This document shows, piece after piece, positions 10,000 through 23,339 of a DNA stretch of 64,000 bases. Source of the stretch: Sclerodactyla briareus (lineage: Eukaryota; Echinodermata; Holothuroidea; Dendrochirotida; Sclerodactylidae); contig JAODTK010005536.1 in assembly GCA_026419785.1 (NCBI GenBank), forward strand, positions 288,592-352,591, in the 5' to 3' direction. The position numbers were made by a program, and so were the translations under genes. The notes beneath the pieces are model-generated. The model saw only the letters and a program-made list of their open reading frames with translations, was not told the origin of the DNA and made no database searches. Position 1 is the stretch's first letter. Every line of letters starts with the position of its first letter.

Positions 10000-12900
10000 T
10001 ATAGCGCCAACATTCGGAGGACCCAATGCTCCGTGTACGTGGCGCTTGTGTTTGCCTCAGAAAATATGTCTCAAGCTTCTTTTTTCGAGAATGTTAACGT
10101 TAGGAGCGAATGGTTTGTGACGGGAGCTCGCTCCACAAGGTCGGGGCGGCAACTAAGAACTACCGGCGACCGAAGGATGTGAGATTTCATCGCGGGTCGT
10201 GTAGAAGAAGTTGCGAGAGGATTGGACGGGTGGACGACCTGGAGACTGAGAAACAAATGGCGACTAACTTTATATTCTGGACATACCTTCCTCGCCTTAG
10301 GTGGACCTATTCTCGCTTCATCCACGTGGCTATTCCTGGTGCTGCAGTGTCAACCTCGACATGCAGAACAATCGATATTCTTACATCAACAAAATATTTT
10401 ATGGATTTCGGTTCGGTGAAGACCCCGTCAACCAGTCAAGTTATTATTTTGGTGATTTGGAATTTTCCTTTTGTAGACATCTTTTGAGGCTTGAGATTCC
10501 GGGGGTGGGTTTCGGTAAAGTAATTGGGTATATCAATCAGGTAGTCACTGACCTGTGTCCGTGCCTTGCGCCAGTCCACGCATAAGGCCAATGACGTGGT
10601 CGTCGGCAACATAATAGGTGTGTTTAAGGTGAATAAAACTGAATCTAGCTTTGCTAGCTCGGAACCCCTCGCACGCAATGTTGTTTTCCACAGTACGTCG
10701 AACCCTCCGGCAGTCCGGAGCCAATAAATTTGCGTTGCGTAAGGTTTGTCTAGTACAAAACTAGGTCGAAATCCGAGACCCCCCCCCCCCTCCCCTCCCT
10801 GTTGGCGGAGCAAGAGCGCACACTCACAACTAAACAGGCCGGGAATGTTGACGAAACTGGTGGGATTTGCAGCTGACAACTGACGTGCAGTATCCAGGTC
10901 CGCAACTTTGCCGGCCTTGTATAGTCTCTGTTCACAATTACCCGTGAAAAAAAGAGCCGGTATTATATTCTTCCAAGACTGTTGTCAGTATTGTATGTAC
11001 ATGTAGTGATCAGAAGCCTTTAGTTGCTGACCATTTGATGATTTCATGACCGTCATTAGTATTTTCTCTGTGTCTGGTAAACGTCAACAGTATCAATCAA
11101 GGCCATTCGGAATAGCCTTTCACGAAGGAAACCACCATTCTTATATAAAGTTCCATTCAGGCCTTTTTCATGTTCCTCTTTTCCAGCCCGAAGCTGCCCA
11201 TACTGTGGTAATTTTATTGTTTTGACTGATATAAAAAATACAATTGAACAAATCTGCTGAGAAGATCATATTAGGTCGAACTTCGTAATTCCGTGGAATA
11301 TGTCCCTGTGGCAAAACAGATACATTTGTTACGGCCGGCCGGCCAGCTTGTTTGAAAATTCGTCGACTAATCACCATTTTCTCCAGAATAGAAATGATTT
11401 GAATGCTGTAATTTTGAGTGAAGTTCTTGTAGATGAGGTTATTGAACGATGGCATCCATTTTCAATATCATTGATGCTTATTTTCTCAGATATTTCAAAG
11501 GCTGATTGAAGCTTCAAGCTAGGTCCTTATAGAGGGGGTTGCATAGTCCAAAATATGGGACGGGTTGAATTGTCATGCAAATATTCCATAAAATTGCTAC
11601 CTACTAGTAACAAAACATATAAGGAACAGTTTCGAAAACGTTTCATGTTTGCTGGGATGAACTCCTTTCCATGCTGTGTTTCTTCTGTACTTAACATGGA
11701 GCGCGCCTCCTGCGAATGTCATTTTCTCGGTGCTGTGTCGGCGGTACGACCGCGGTAAAGCTCACGGTTGGCGCAGATTCGCGGGTACCTTTGGAAGTGG
11801 GGGAAGTGTGGTCGCTTGCCCGGAGGGAGTTGGATGATTGGATTAAAAGGCCGGCGAATGCAGCCAGGTGCAACCCGGGCACGTGCTCCCATGATTGAGT
11901 GAGTGAGTATTGGTTCACTGAATTCCTCTCTATGCAGTCGGTTACTCGGAACATCACTCTTTCCTTCCTGTTGCTGCTTTCACAACCCTATGCTTCCTCC
12001 TCCAAACTATTACTTATATAATGACGTAGGATGATGTCATACACTATAGTCATATAACGTGGGCCGATATCTATAATATGCGCATCAGTGCGAGGAAGCA
12101 TATTGTCAAAGTAGTAGCAGTGTTCTCTTAGTGCTGGAATGATACCGAGGCAGGGGTGTAGCCACTCCCGACCTGCTCTCGGGACCGCCAATACCCCTCC
12201 CCTCCCCCGAAGTACATCGGTGAACTCTAGGACCCGACCCCTTCTCAGATCCAGGACTGCTGGAGAAGCGGAACCTCCATGTTCAACATAACTGCTCACA
12301 GCCGACCGACGAGAATTAATATAATAATCTCGAAACAAATCCCAGAAACCCATAAGTACACTGCACTACAGCGGAACCATAAGTGAAGCCGGAAAGACGT
12401 GTCTACTCGAATTCGTACTGTGTGCTTGCAAGACGCCATTGATACCACTCTGCCAGATTTCCCCTGTTGTAGGCTAGTGTTCGATGCCTCGGGTGATCAT
12501 ATTTGTTCACTGCCATATACCTACAAAATGTACAAGCTATTTTCGGGGACGAATTAGGAAATCTGATCACTGATGACTCATTAGGAATTAACAATTCAGA
12601 TGTGGATACATGGTTGATATTCTGGGACCTTGGCAAATACACACGGAAGTTACCAGAGGATACAGAGGGGGGTCCGAGGGGTCCGGTTTTGTTCAGAGTT
12701 TTTCGAAACACTAATGCATTCTACCAATAATGTGGATCCAGATGGCCTCTGGGGAGTCGGACCCCCCCCCCCCCCCCCACCACCCACCACTTTCCCCGCT
12801 CGGGTTTGTCATCTGTGCTGGAAGTACCCTATACATAAGACATACCTTTTACAAGACGTACATGACCCTAAAGCATTTGAGCGCTTCACGAGCACCATTG

Positions 12901-13140
12901 TTTGCTCTCTGTGGTTGCATTGTGGTTGTCACTTGTACTATATGTAGGGTCGGCACCACAGAGAATGAAGGACAGGCGTTTGCCCCTATGAAATTCTATC
13001 CCCAAAATAAACTGTTTAATTAACGTCTTAAGACACTTTATTTTGTAGGGGGTGGGGTAGTTTTACACTATCATGGGATAAAGTGTAGCAACCAACTTTT
13101 TAACGAATTAGGCGGAAGGTGGGAGGGATATTCGAACCAA
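10000..13140. other. Unassigned 3.1 kb with low-complexity C runs
   Basis: Many short overlapping frames, none with family motifs or consistent splice borders. C runs sit near 10780 and 12763. A segment at about 12145-12260 (GGGGTGTAGCCACTCCCGA, then a pyrimidine-rich part) resembles the edge of a dispersed repeat. I cannot support any gene. Confidence 0.4.
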
Positions 13141-13144
13141 CGCC

Positions 13145-13376
13145 AGGAAGGAACTAACTGACCTAGCACCAAATCGCATCTTAGTTTAGGTAAAAAATGA
13201 GAAATTATTTCCAAACTAGAATGAGTGTGAAAAGTGTGCTATATTGCACCAAATTGCATATAAGGCCACCTGAAAATTAAAAAATTAGAACCCCCTCGCA
13301 CACCCACCATCAATCTCCATCCCCATAAAATCCCCAGCCACCCCCTCCACTGAAAAAAATCCTGGCTACGCCCTGG
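13145..13376 (+). repeat. Dispersed repeat ending in GGCTACGCC, copy 1
   Basis: Contains GTGCTATATTGCACCAAAT and GCATATAAGGCCACCTGAAAAT, then a C-rich part, then CCACTGAAAAAAATCCTGG and CTACGCCCTGG. The same series occurs at 21835-22175 (forward) and 63147-63810 (reverse, beginning CAGTGGCGTAGCCAGG). It is non-coding. The GGCGTAGCCAGG end suggests a short inverted-repeat terminus, though I could not match a second terminus for this copy. Confidence 0.7.
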
Positions 13377-13763
13377 TTTGGATCCCCCTTCCTGCAATCC
13401 TGCATCAGCCCCAGGAAGCAGGCTGCGCCGTCGTACCCTTGTTCACTCCATGTATATTGGCCCTTTACCGATTGTAAAAATTAGAGAGGCCTAAGTGTAG
13501 CCTTTTTGGTGTGGATGAAGCCATATAGCCATTGGTGGATGCTTATACAATTGAAGTTCATATATTTGCACCTGCGTCCTATGAAGAATGAGGCGGAATG
13601 CAAAACAATGAAAAGAAGTGAAGACATCGCGTGCGAGAGTGCGTAGTTTACGAGGATTCAACACTGGAGAATTCATATGTTCCATCACACAGGTCATTAT
13701 TCAGTCTTGAACCTACGAATATGTCGAATACAGTATAATCGAAATGGCAGGTGGGTCAAAATT

Positions 13764-13842
13764 GGGGGGGGGGGGGGGGGGAGGATGCACAGCGTCCTCT
13801 CAACCAAATTATTGTGGGTGACACCCCCCCCCCCCCCCCCGG
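13764..13842. repeat. G18 ... C17 paired homopolymers
   Basis: A run of 18 G (13764-13781) and a run of 17 C (13824-13840) are separated by 42 bases, so a perfect hairpin stem is possible. This is the second such G-then-C pair after 5892-6060. Confidence 0.9.
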
Positions 13843-13899
13843 ACAGCCGCTCATGCATGCACCCCATCGGGAGGCACCCCATCGAGAGGCATCCCCCTT

Positions 13900-15300
13900 C
13901 CCGTCATGGTTATATTTAAAAAATGCAAGTTATGACAGAGGGGTGGGTGAGGTTCGGATATCCTCGATCGGTCGATTCGTGATGAGCATCTTGTTATATT
14001 AGGTTGTGAAACAATGAGTGTGGCGGGGATTCCACCCCGTGTACTAACGACTGGGGAGTTAATGGCATGTTGTAGAGTGACAATTAGTTATAATAGTTAG
14101 GCCGATAACTGGACAGTTTAATACCATAATTATATATCCACTGAAGTTCGGCCCCACTCTCCAAACTCTTCAAGTGTGGCTACAGGCCTGCCTCTTCACG
14201 CGATGCCTTTTTGTCTGACAAGACAACCTTTTGAAAGACAACCTATATTTTTTACTGGTGCGCCACACTGCAAAGTTTGTTCAGCCTTTTGGAGACCACA
14301 CCAAAGATTATAGCATAGGCATAGGCTGGACTGTAGGCTTTCAACTGGCTACTCATTTGACTGACATGCCACGCCTAAAATATTCAGTGTGAACTACGCC
14401 CTACATCATTCTTCCACAATGGCAGGTGTCAACTGTATTGTAACAACATCATGGCCAGAAGAAGAAACAACATTATGCAAGTACAAGCCTAAACCTATTC
14501 ATTCACTCACAGCTTCATATTCTACTACACATGTTACAATAAATTGTATAGGCCTAAGTAAGGATATAAAACAAATTAAATTTTGGTCGACCTAGGATTA
14601 GGAAAACCCGCATTTAAAACTGAATTAGCTCCAAATAGCCTTAGTAATTGTAAATACTTTTTATAACTTACAATTGAAACAAAGTTCCTTCAAAACCCTA
14701 GTCACCACGCTGCATTCGTATAAATACCTGCATTGCAGGAACAGGTTTTGTGGGATTGCGAAGAGGACAGCGACTGTGTTTTATTTACGATTATGCCTGC
14801 CTAGCCCTATACCTAATTAATTTGTGCAGGGACTGTGCCCTAGGCCTATGTATATACACTACGGAGCGTGAATCATGATGAAGTCGCGAGCCTAGAGACC
14901 TAGTCCACGTTAGGCCCTGTGAAGGAGTAGCCTAAAGAACCTTTACTTTACTCTACTAGTACTATACTAGTACGTACTTGTCCGTTACGTTACCTAACCA
15001 TAACGTGTAATATTTACCACTTCATAACTTTTAAACATTTCAATGAAGGCCCTCGTCTGAAGAGAGAACCCTATTCATGCCTGTTCTCACCTGCATGTGC
15101 GTGCAACGCGAACGACTGTGGCAACTGTCAAGTATGGTTGGTTTGATAGTACTCGACGTTTCATCTATGCCTGCAATCCAATCGAGAGTCCGGAAGCAAA
15201 ACTAGAAAAACGAGAATAAACTATAATTAAAATTGGAAAAGGAGGGGAAAGAAAAGCAGGCTAAAGAAGACAAACGGTAAGTGATAAATTAGAGAGTAGG
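13900..15300. other. Unassigned sequence, nothing recognised
   Basis: AT-moderate sequence with small frames only. Several copies of the octamer-like TAGGCCTA occur (near 14545 and 14840). No gene, RNA or known repeat is supported. Confidence 0.45.
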
Positions 15301-15619
15301 GTGAGGTGCAATTGGGAATGGAACTACTGGACCCCAATCGGGGAACTCGTCCTCCTGTCGGGGCACTTGGGTCCTTGACAACCCCTCGTCCCTTCTGGGG
15401 TGGAATGGCTTCCCCCGACGCACCTCAAGACTCTGCTTCAGTCATTCCTGAAATCATTTTGTTAGGGAAGAATTCCTTCACGCCTTTCACATCTCAGAAT
15501 TTCTATACTCCCAAATACCCTCCGAGAGTGAAACCTGGTGGTTCTGTGGTCATCAATGCCCATGCTCAGCCTCCGTCTGTTTGTCAGTTTCAGTGAGATC
15601 ATCTCTGAAGTTACTTTCA

Positions 15620-16770
15620 TCCAATCACCACTCGCACGGTTCGTCAAAGACTGAGCAGGTGGGTGGACACAGGAAGCGCCTCAGGTCCTGACGGTATTCC
15701 TCGTGTTTCTCCTCCTGGAGGGCGCGCCTGAGCCCGCCCATCCTCGGAAAACTATAACCTCTGTGTTATACTATGGGACGTTCCCCTCCTATCTGGGAAC
15801 ATGCTCACGTTTGCCCCGTACCTAAGAAGAGTGACGAGTCCAACCCCTCTAATTACAGTCAGATCGCCATCAGCTCATTCATCTCCTATGTGCCCCAGTG
15901 CCGTTGCAGATATTGCAGAAGCTCATCTACTAGGAATGCATGCTTGGACTCTTGCTAGACTTCCTGCATTTGGTGTCAACCGTAACCTCATCTCTTGGAT
16001 CGCACGCTCTCTCACGGCTCACTCCATCTTTTTTCGAGTAGCTAGGCGGTGCTCTCTCTGTATCTATCTACTCTACCTCTCACCTTTCACTCTCGGCCTT
16101 CGCTAACCTAGAAACGAAATGTTTCACTCTTACCAGGTCTTTAGTTGGACTGCGTCATTGCTTATCTGGTCACCTTCAACCAGTCCTAAACTCATAATCT
16201 GTTTATTTCTTGTCGGCAAGATTCTGATACACCCGTTCTTTCCATAGCTGACCAGATTCTCCCGCAGTCTGCTTCTCTCAACATTCTCTATGTGGAAATC
16301 ACCAATAATTTTGTCTTGGAACTTCCATTTTGAGTCCATCGTCACCCATGCTTCTAGGAAGTTGGGATGTTTATTTCGTTCTTAGCAGTACCATTCGTTT
16401 CATCTATGATGACCAACTAATTAAGGCTCCGCTGCAGCATCATCTCCGTAGATGTGTATCCTTTATTCCTTTTCCCATTGACCGTTTCCATTGCTAATAT
16501 CCTCCAATCTCCGGAGCTGTTCCTGTTTTCAATGGATTCAATTCTTTTTTTTTGCCTACTAGGCCATTCTCTTCTTGTCACTTATTTTCGGCAGGACCCC
16601 TCGTCATCGGCATCGAAATCTATATGCACTATGTATAGTTCTCCATAATTTTCCTCGTACTTCGCGTGTATGGAGGATATGTTTCCTTTTACTATTATTC
16701 TCCAGCTGTTCAGAGAACATCAGCGAGCTGGATCGTTCTTATTGTTCTCTTATGCATGGAGGTTGTCTTT
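15620..16770 (+). pseudogene. Decayed LINE (non-LTR) reverse transcriptase
   Basis: Plus-strand blocks in correct order but broken frames: ASGPDGIP at 15678-15701; a finger block reading WEHAHVCPVPKKSDESNPSN at about 15790-15850; a palm block similar to DIA.A.....LLARLPAFGVNR (read from 15910 to 15990); a SWIARSLTAHS helix; then a C-terminal part reading ASRKLGCLFRS near 16340-16380 and CSENISELDRSY near 16710-16740. The order matches jockey-like LINEs. The catalytic YADD block was not found and many stops are present. It is a dead insertion. Confidence 0.8.
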
Positions 16771-17304
16771 GCTTCGTGACACGATCATACCTTGGCTCGT
16801 CTTTCCACATGTCACTTTGTTTAAAAACAAGTTCATGTAACATTATTGGCAGAGGCACCTCTCTAGACATAGTTCCTAATTTTCATTATTTCCCAAGAAG
16901 AAGGGTATGCTGAATCATAACGTCGATTTTAGGCATATTTGCACTCTACTGAAAACCCGGTAGGTTATTACGCTGTCCTGTAAAAAAAAAGGCAGAGGCA
17001 AATAGCTCTCTTTTTTTTTAGCCCTCTTCCTCAAGCCTTCTCCAAGAGCCTGCATGCATGAAGGTTGTGGTCGCAAGTCCCAGGCTGGAACATACTGACA
17101 ATGGAGGCCGACCCCCAGACGTCCTTGAAATTTTAAATAGTCCCCCTGAACAATATCATTCGGAGAAAATATTGCGCTGTAAAAGTGCGATGGGTCCTTG
17201 AGCAATGTGAATTGAATAGCAACTGAAAAAGCAGAATGAAAAATGAATTGTCATTATTGTTTAACTAAGAAGCTTATCTAACCCATTAGTCCAGATCAAC
17301 GCGC

Positions 17305-17420
17305 CCATTGTGCCTCGCACGACGGGCAAGTACTCACTCTTTGTCGGGAAGTACAGGGGGCCGGTCGCCAGGTCTCGTTACGGTAAACTGCACCGACGTC
17401 CCTAGATCCAGGGTAGAAGC
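17305..17420 (+). repeat. Local repeat, copy 1
   Basis: The segment with ACGGGCAAGTACTCACTCT, GGTCGCCAGGTC, ACGGTAAACTGCACCGACG and CTAGATCCAGGGTAGAAG recurs twice at 19435-19680. About 110 bases are shared. No coding potential is conserved among the copies. Confidence 0.7.
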
Positions 17421-17725
17421 TAGGGATGATGGGTGCAGGGTACTTTTCACGAGCGATGAAATCGCTTGTATTGTAGTCACCTTGGACAAGATGAAACATT
17501 TCTGTATTTGTTTTGAGGACGATCTGTAGAATGTGCGTCAATAAAATTTCGTTTAAAACATGTTTCATTTTGGATTGTAGAACAATTGTGGAAAAATAGA
17601 TCTATAGTTACATTTGGTTAAAGCGCTGATAGGAATAGAATGAATTAGTTTCAAGAAGGAATAATCTACTCGCAAGTCTGCTTAACGGCTAGGCAGCTGT
17701 TTTTAGAGTGACGGGAGCAAACAAA

Positions 17726-18085
17726 TTAGACCATCTCATTATAGGGGCGTGTGCAATGCTCGGCTATTCCATTCTTTATTGGGTAAATGTTTTCATCAAC
17801 GCCACCTATAACTTCTTGAAGTAATGATATATTAATTGGAAGTGGAATGGGTTCAACAGTTACGGAATTTTTAGCCTTTTCTGCTACAATTGAATTATTG
17901 TGAGCAACTGCCCGCGAAACACCATAGACGTTACCTGCAGAGCTTTTCTTATCATGTGGTATTTTGAAGATTTCATGAAGCAATTGAGTCTTAGTCTTAC
18001 GTCTAAGGTAGATTACAGTGAATAGGAATTCAACTGTATTCTTACCGATTCGCCTGATCCATTGGTGACCGCGTTATTTTTTTCA
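17726..18085 (-). CDS. Open frame of about 119 codons, unidentified
   Basis: On the minus strand a frame stays open from just after a TAA near 18085 to the stop at 17726. The composition is protein-like, with balanced charged and hydrophobic residues and no low-complexity runs; typical pieces are EFLFTVIYLRRKTK and PLPINISLLQEVIGG. There is no ATG near the upstream end, and I see no strong acceptor, so it could be an exon remnant, part of a dead transposon, or chance. No family was recognised. Coding status is unproven. Confidence 0.3.
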
Positions 18086-18089
18086 GGGT

Positions 18090-19430
18090 AGTGGTAATTA
18101 GCTTCAGCATCACGGACCTAGTCTTGGGATAAGACGTAGCTAGCACTCTTCAACTTCGTTGCAATAAACCAAATAGTCGTGCCTTCTCGCATGGTATATA
18201 TCAGTGGGTGATGGCAATAGCTACGTCTCGGGAAACTGTTCAATTTAAACGTCATGGTCTTTACAATCTAAGAAGCCAATCACGCCACGTTTCAAGCAGT
18301 TGTTATTCATTAGCCGACCTTGTAGTAGACCGTTGGTTGCTAATTCGGCTTCTACGAGGAGCTTATTAGACTAACATACTAAAGTAATATATTCCACTCC
18401 AAATATTTGTGTTTTATCTGGAATGAAAATTAATAATATTGACAGATGGGAACGGAACATTAATTTCTGTCGGAGAAGTCTGCAATTTATTATCGCTATT
18501 TTGAATATCTTATTCGACAAGAATAGGTAACATGAATAGAAACGCTGTAGGAAATAGACCTAGGGAGTTGTGAGAGATGGTCGAGAATGTGAAGATCTCC
18601 AAGCTGTTTAATGCTTTGCAGCGAAAGTTCTCAGCCGATTGGGAACGGTAAGAGGAATCATTTTCGCTGTTGATTACTGATGAACACGTTTCACGTTGTT
18701 GAATAATTCTTGGAACATGTAGGCCTAAGAAGATTGATAAGTTTCGACTAACTTACTTAGCCCTTTCTACGTTGGCCTACGTATACAAGGTGATGACATT
18801 GACGGTGGCCTAGTCAGTACTTGATGCATGATTGATTGCTCGTTCATATAGCTAATGCATATGCTTAGACACCTGCATGAACATCAATCAAGACGTCCGT
18901 GGCGAAAACAAATCTAGGACCGTACTGTTCGAGGGCCATATAGATGTGGGTGAGAAGCGAAAAATTGAGTCACAGTCAACGACGTCTTGAACAAGACTAC
19001 GTACACGGACCCATCGATCGAAGTCGCGGGTCGCGTTGAAACCGTATGCTTATCCAATCTATATTCCTCCCTTACGGGTGTCCATGATTTCACAATTGTT
19101 GTCGTTGGGCGTAAATTATAAAATACCTTGGCTGTAATTTAGAGTGAATAGAGTTACCCATAACCCAAGTAACGTTAACTTTCATATTTGGCTCAGAAAT
19201 CATGATATTGGTTGTACCCAAATTTGTGAAGTGCGCCCATATTAGTGTGGTAGCTATAGTATAATATATACAGGAGTGGGGGACCTCCAACGGGGGTTGA
19301 CTATAGTTCACGTGAGCGTATATGGATTCTGCACAACTTTAAAGATCAATAGTGGGAAATTGCAAATCCCAATGTTCACTATTTCATAGCGAGGATGAAT
19401 GCCTAGCATTCTGGTCAATTGTATAATTTG
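18090..19430. other. Unassigned sequence, nothing recognised
   Basis: No open frame above about 75 codons, no family motif and no clear repeat. The sequence is AT-rich. Confidence 0.45.
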
Positions 19431-19434
19431 TTAA

Positions 19435-19680
19435 CAGGTTAAAGACCCGTTACGTAAACTGCACTGACGTGCCTGGATCCAGGGTAGAAGCTAAAGAAGA
19501 TGGTGCGAAATCTTCCTTATTGTCTGCTGAAGAATTTCTATGCAATCAAACACTATGCCATGGTGGTCGTGAATCAAACCTGGTTGTCAGACGGGCAGGT
19601 ATTCGCTCTCTTCTCAGGAGGTGAGTCGCCAGGTCCGGTACGGTAAACGCACGACGTGCCTAGATCAGGGAAGAAACACC
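19435..19680 (+). repeat. Local repeat, copies 2 and 3
   Basis: Two partial copies of the 17305-17420 unit: TAAACTGCACTGACGTGCC with GGATCCAGGGTAGAAGCTA (about 19455-19495), and GACGGGCAGGTATTCGCTCT through GTCGCCAGGTCCGGTACGG to CTAGATCAGGGAAGAA (about 19590-19675). All three copies have the same orientation. Confidence 0.65.
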
Positions 19681-19716
19681 GGTTACGGTACTAGGACGAG
19701 CAAAGCAGGAAGGACG

Positions 19717-19775
19717 GGGGGGGGGGGGGGGTAGGTAGGTAGGTAGGTGGGTGTGTATGCAGGTGGGTAGGTGTA
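19717..19775 (+). repeat. Poly-G followed by (GGTA)n microsatellite
   Basis: A G run (about 19717-19731) passes directly into TAGG/TGGG tetranucleotide repeats, giving an uninterrupted G-rich strand that could form quadruplexes. Confidence 0.85.
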
Positions 19776-19779
19776 CGTA

Positions 19780-21830
19780 AACATGTAAGAATTTGGAAAA
19801 AAAATAGGATTATGCGAAAAGAATAATGAAAGAATATGGCTAGCGTGCGACAGTGTAGTTGAAACGATTTATCGCCTCTGGGAGACTGCCGAATCTATTA
19901 GCCTGTCAACGGAGGCGTATACCAGAACTATTATAACAAACAAGGTCATGGGATGCGTAGTAGAATCTGTCACATACTGATAGCCTTTTTTAAAAAAAAA
20001 GAATTGCTCGACGAGTTTCGCGGGTGTCAAGAGGTAGAGCAACACAACGTTGCACTCCTTCCGATGTTATACTGCAAAGAGTGCAAATAATCGCTTTACC
20101 AACACGGGTATGGGGGAGTTCTTTTCTAGGTCATAGGTAGAGCGACTGAGTCCCAACGTAGTCTAGCAATGAGTATTGTTTATCTCAATATTCTATTGGT
20201 ATAGTTGGAATGACTAGCGGCTAGCCCTCTACTGATAATTACGTTCAGCAGAATATGGCAACAGCAATTTTGACTAGCACCTGTAGTTTATTGCAAAGAT
20301 AGTTGAGGAACAATTTTCAAGATATTGGTTCCGATAGTACCAAACAAACAGCCGCACACCCACACAACACACAAAAAAAGGGGCAAATATGAGCACTATT
20401 CAGTCGTTCTACCTGCTACTATTTTGCGAGTGGAAATAGAACAAATATCCAAAACAAGCCCGCCGGAAGGAGGGGGGGGGCGGGCTGAGGTGCTGCAGCA
20501 CCCCCCACTTTTGGTCGGGTGCTGGCATATGACCACAGCACCACTAGTTTTAGCCATCGGCCTCCGCCAATTCTCTTTGGCCGCCAAAGAAAGTACAGTC
20601 AGGTAAGTGGGAAAACTTCAAACTCTATAAATCTCATCAAACTTGATTATTAAATTAAAAACATGTGATAAAAAAAACGAAGCTCGATCTATTGGCTCAC
20701 CGATTCCAATCTTTACTTATTGTACGCCGCAGACAAATGACTAGGAATATGGAGAACTCTGTGCGATGAAGCAGTGTGCTGCAGTGCTAGTATAATTAAG
20801 TATACCATGTGTTCTCGAACGTACACACAGGGACGTCACGAGCGGGGGGGTCGGTGTCTCAACCCCCCCCCCTCAAAAGAGAAAAAAATACGTCAGAGCT
20901 ACTCACAGTTGGAATTTATCGAATATCTCATTTCCGACGAATCGTCAGATTGTATATTTTCCGAACTGAGGTCTCGGCCCAGTCAAATATGTAAATTTTC
21001 CAACTCAACCAACAGGCATATTCTTCTTTATTCATGAAAAAACGGTTGATTACAATTACACAATGGATTGTAATATTTTTTATCACTTCCAGTAATGTGC
21101 AAAAAAATGTTGCGCGCTTCGCTCGCAAAACAATAACCTTTCCTTCAATAATAAGCATATTCACAAACGTGATTGGCTGCGCTATTGGTATGACAATATT
21201 TGTCTATTGTTATGATTAGAGATTAGGGTCGAGATTAGATTCGGTCCAACAATACGGAAAAAGTAGTATGTGCGATTGACCCTCAAGCATTATTTACATT
21301 TGGACAGTGTAATTTTGTAATTCCGCATGGGAAAAATTATACAAATAGCGTCCGTAGTCAGCTGAGGCGTGGACATACGAGATCTGTGTTTTCCAATGTG
21401 ACGGGGAAAACCCCAAAAACAACAAACCACCCACCCCAAAAACCCACACCCCACCAAAAAACCCCCCACACCCCAAACAACAACCCCCCAAACCCGAAAA
21501 AAAAATTGCGCGCTTTTGTGCCGCACTAGTGATCATAGTGTGCAGCACCACTCTTGAACATTCTGGCAAAGAGTTAAAGTCGGGGCAGCGCATAAGACCG
21601 AGGGTTGACAACAATGTTCATACTTCACACTGATTACAGAATTTTTAATCACAAATGCCCAGGTGTGGAGCTTGGTACATGCAGCTGAAAACCGCTGGGC
21701 AGGCAGTCATTTTTCGGTCATATGTGGGAGCTTGCGCAACTAAAAATTGTTTTGGACGCTCCGCGCCAACCTGAAGAAAATCACAAAATCTGAGTAGCAG
21801 AGCGCAGTCAAGGACGTGAAAATGCAAAAT
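19780..21830. other. Unassigned 2 kb, low complexity in places
   Basis: A GTGCTGCAGCACCCCCCAC segment near 20490 looks like part of a dispersed repeat. An A/C-only stretch lies at about 21405-21500. No gene is supported. Confidence 0.4.
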
Positions 21831-21834
21831 TATT

Positions 21835-22175
21835 TGGTTTAGGAGTGTCATAATGCATCAGATTGCATCTGAAAGCACCTGAAAATGCAAACATCTCCAA
21901 AGTTGGAGGCCAGAGGGATTCGGCCCGGTCCTCTGAAAAGTGAGATCTATAAATGCAGTAAATTTTGCTGCCATCGATTCAATTCTGACAGCCATCGCAT
22001 CTAGGACATGCTGAAAATGCGAAAATATTTATGGATGAAGTGAGTGTTTTGAGTGCTATATGTTGCACCAACATGCATTTTACTGTACCGGAAAAGCAAA
22101 CATTGTTTGCAATTTAAGGATCCCCCGATCATTATCAACTTCAGAACCCCACTGAAAAATATGTTCCACGCCACT
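21835..22175 (+). repeat. Dispersed repeat ending in CACGCCACTG, copy 2
   Basis: Carries GCATCAGATTGCATCTGAAA, GCACCTGAAAATGCAAA, GTGCTATATGTTGCACCAAC and, at its end, CCCACTGAAAAATATGTTCC and ACGCCACTG. This is the same order as the copies at 13145 and, reversed, at 63147. This copy is internally duplicated in its GCACCTGAAAATGC part. Confidence 0.65.
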
Positions 22176-23339
22176 GATTGTTACTTAAATATTTGGATGC
22201 TGCCATGGCTGGGGTCAGTCGTATGAGATTGTTGGCGACCAGCTGGCCGTCACTACCTCAAACTGACCCAAATACCGGCTTGCCACTAAGGCCAGTTTGA
22301 AAGCCACTTGGTATTAGAGAGTAAAGTTATAAATATGCGTTGTGTTATTTGTGTATCTAACTCTAGATTCGGATGGCCGAGTCGCCACCTCCGTGATTAG
22401 GGGGATAGACGTGGTCCACAATCCATCCACGAAAACAGTTCTTAGATGAGAGGGCCTCAATTGGACCATGAACTCCTTATATGGCACTCTCGGTCTAGGA
22501 TGATCCAATTTTAACAAAGTTGTAAACCAAACTTCTTAAAATAGAAAAGAGACCCCCACCCCCAAAAATGACAAAAATTGTAAGCCACCAATGCACTTCG
22601 GGATAGGGGGTTAGGGTGAGTGAAAAAATGAATCTGGGAGTTGGAATTCCCCCCCCCCCCCCAATCATGACCCGTGCTACGTCCATGCGTACACACTTCG
22701 TCAGTTCGGGATTGCGCAAGAGGTCGCCTTGTAAGTTTGCCAGACTATAAATCGAAGGATCAGGCCCTGAGGATTTCCGGGTTCGATTCATCAAGATATT
22801 GGGCATTCAATCATCTCGGTTTGTTGTTCCTAAATTGCGGATTAATAGGGACCAAGCTGCGGCAACTGACATGTGACAAAGAAATTAGGAAGAAAAAAAA
22901 AAGGGAAAAGTTTGAAAAGAGTGAAAAAATTAACGTCAAAAACGTAGGTGTTGAATATGGGGGTAGGGTGAGGTACACGCACGTCGGAAAATCTAAGGCA
23001 CCACGGTGGAAACAAGTGTTCCCGCGGGCCTGTCAAAATGTCTGAAAACAGCTTTTTCCCCCAAAAAAATATTCATTTATCGAAATTCGGGGAATTTAAC
23101 ATCATACAGCTGGGAAACCCTTCGTTTTGATACTTGTAACATTGTTCTTAAATCTGGAACCATCAGTCTTACGATTATGAATGTAGGCTACTGAGAAGGA
23201 CGATTTGAAAAAAAATCACAAATATGACAAAAAAATCATTTGTCGCCATTGGCGTCAAATTGTGGTGGCCGGAATGAGTTGAAAACACAGAAATAAAACG
23301 GAACCTGGTGCGCGAGCGCGCACGAAGATTTCGAACCTC

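Noticed and set aside
10436..10879. 147-codon minus-strand open frame
   Set aside because: Includes a C-run-derived Gly stretch and has no recognisable domain or start context. Not supported.
22700..22800. Another tRNA-like segment with B-box GGGTTCGATTCAT
   Set aside because: Only a B-box is visible. No A-box at proper spacing and no identifiable SINE body or tail.
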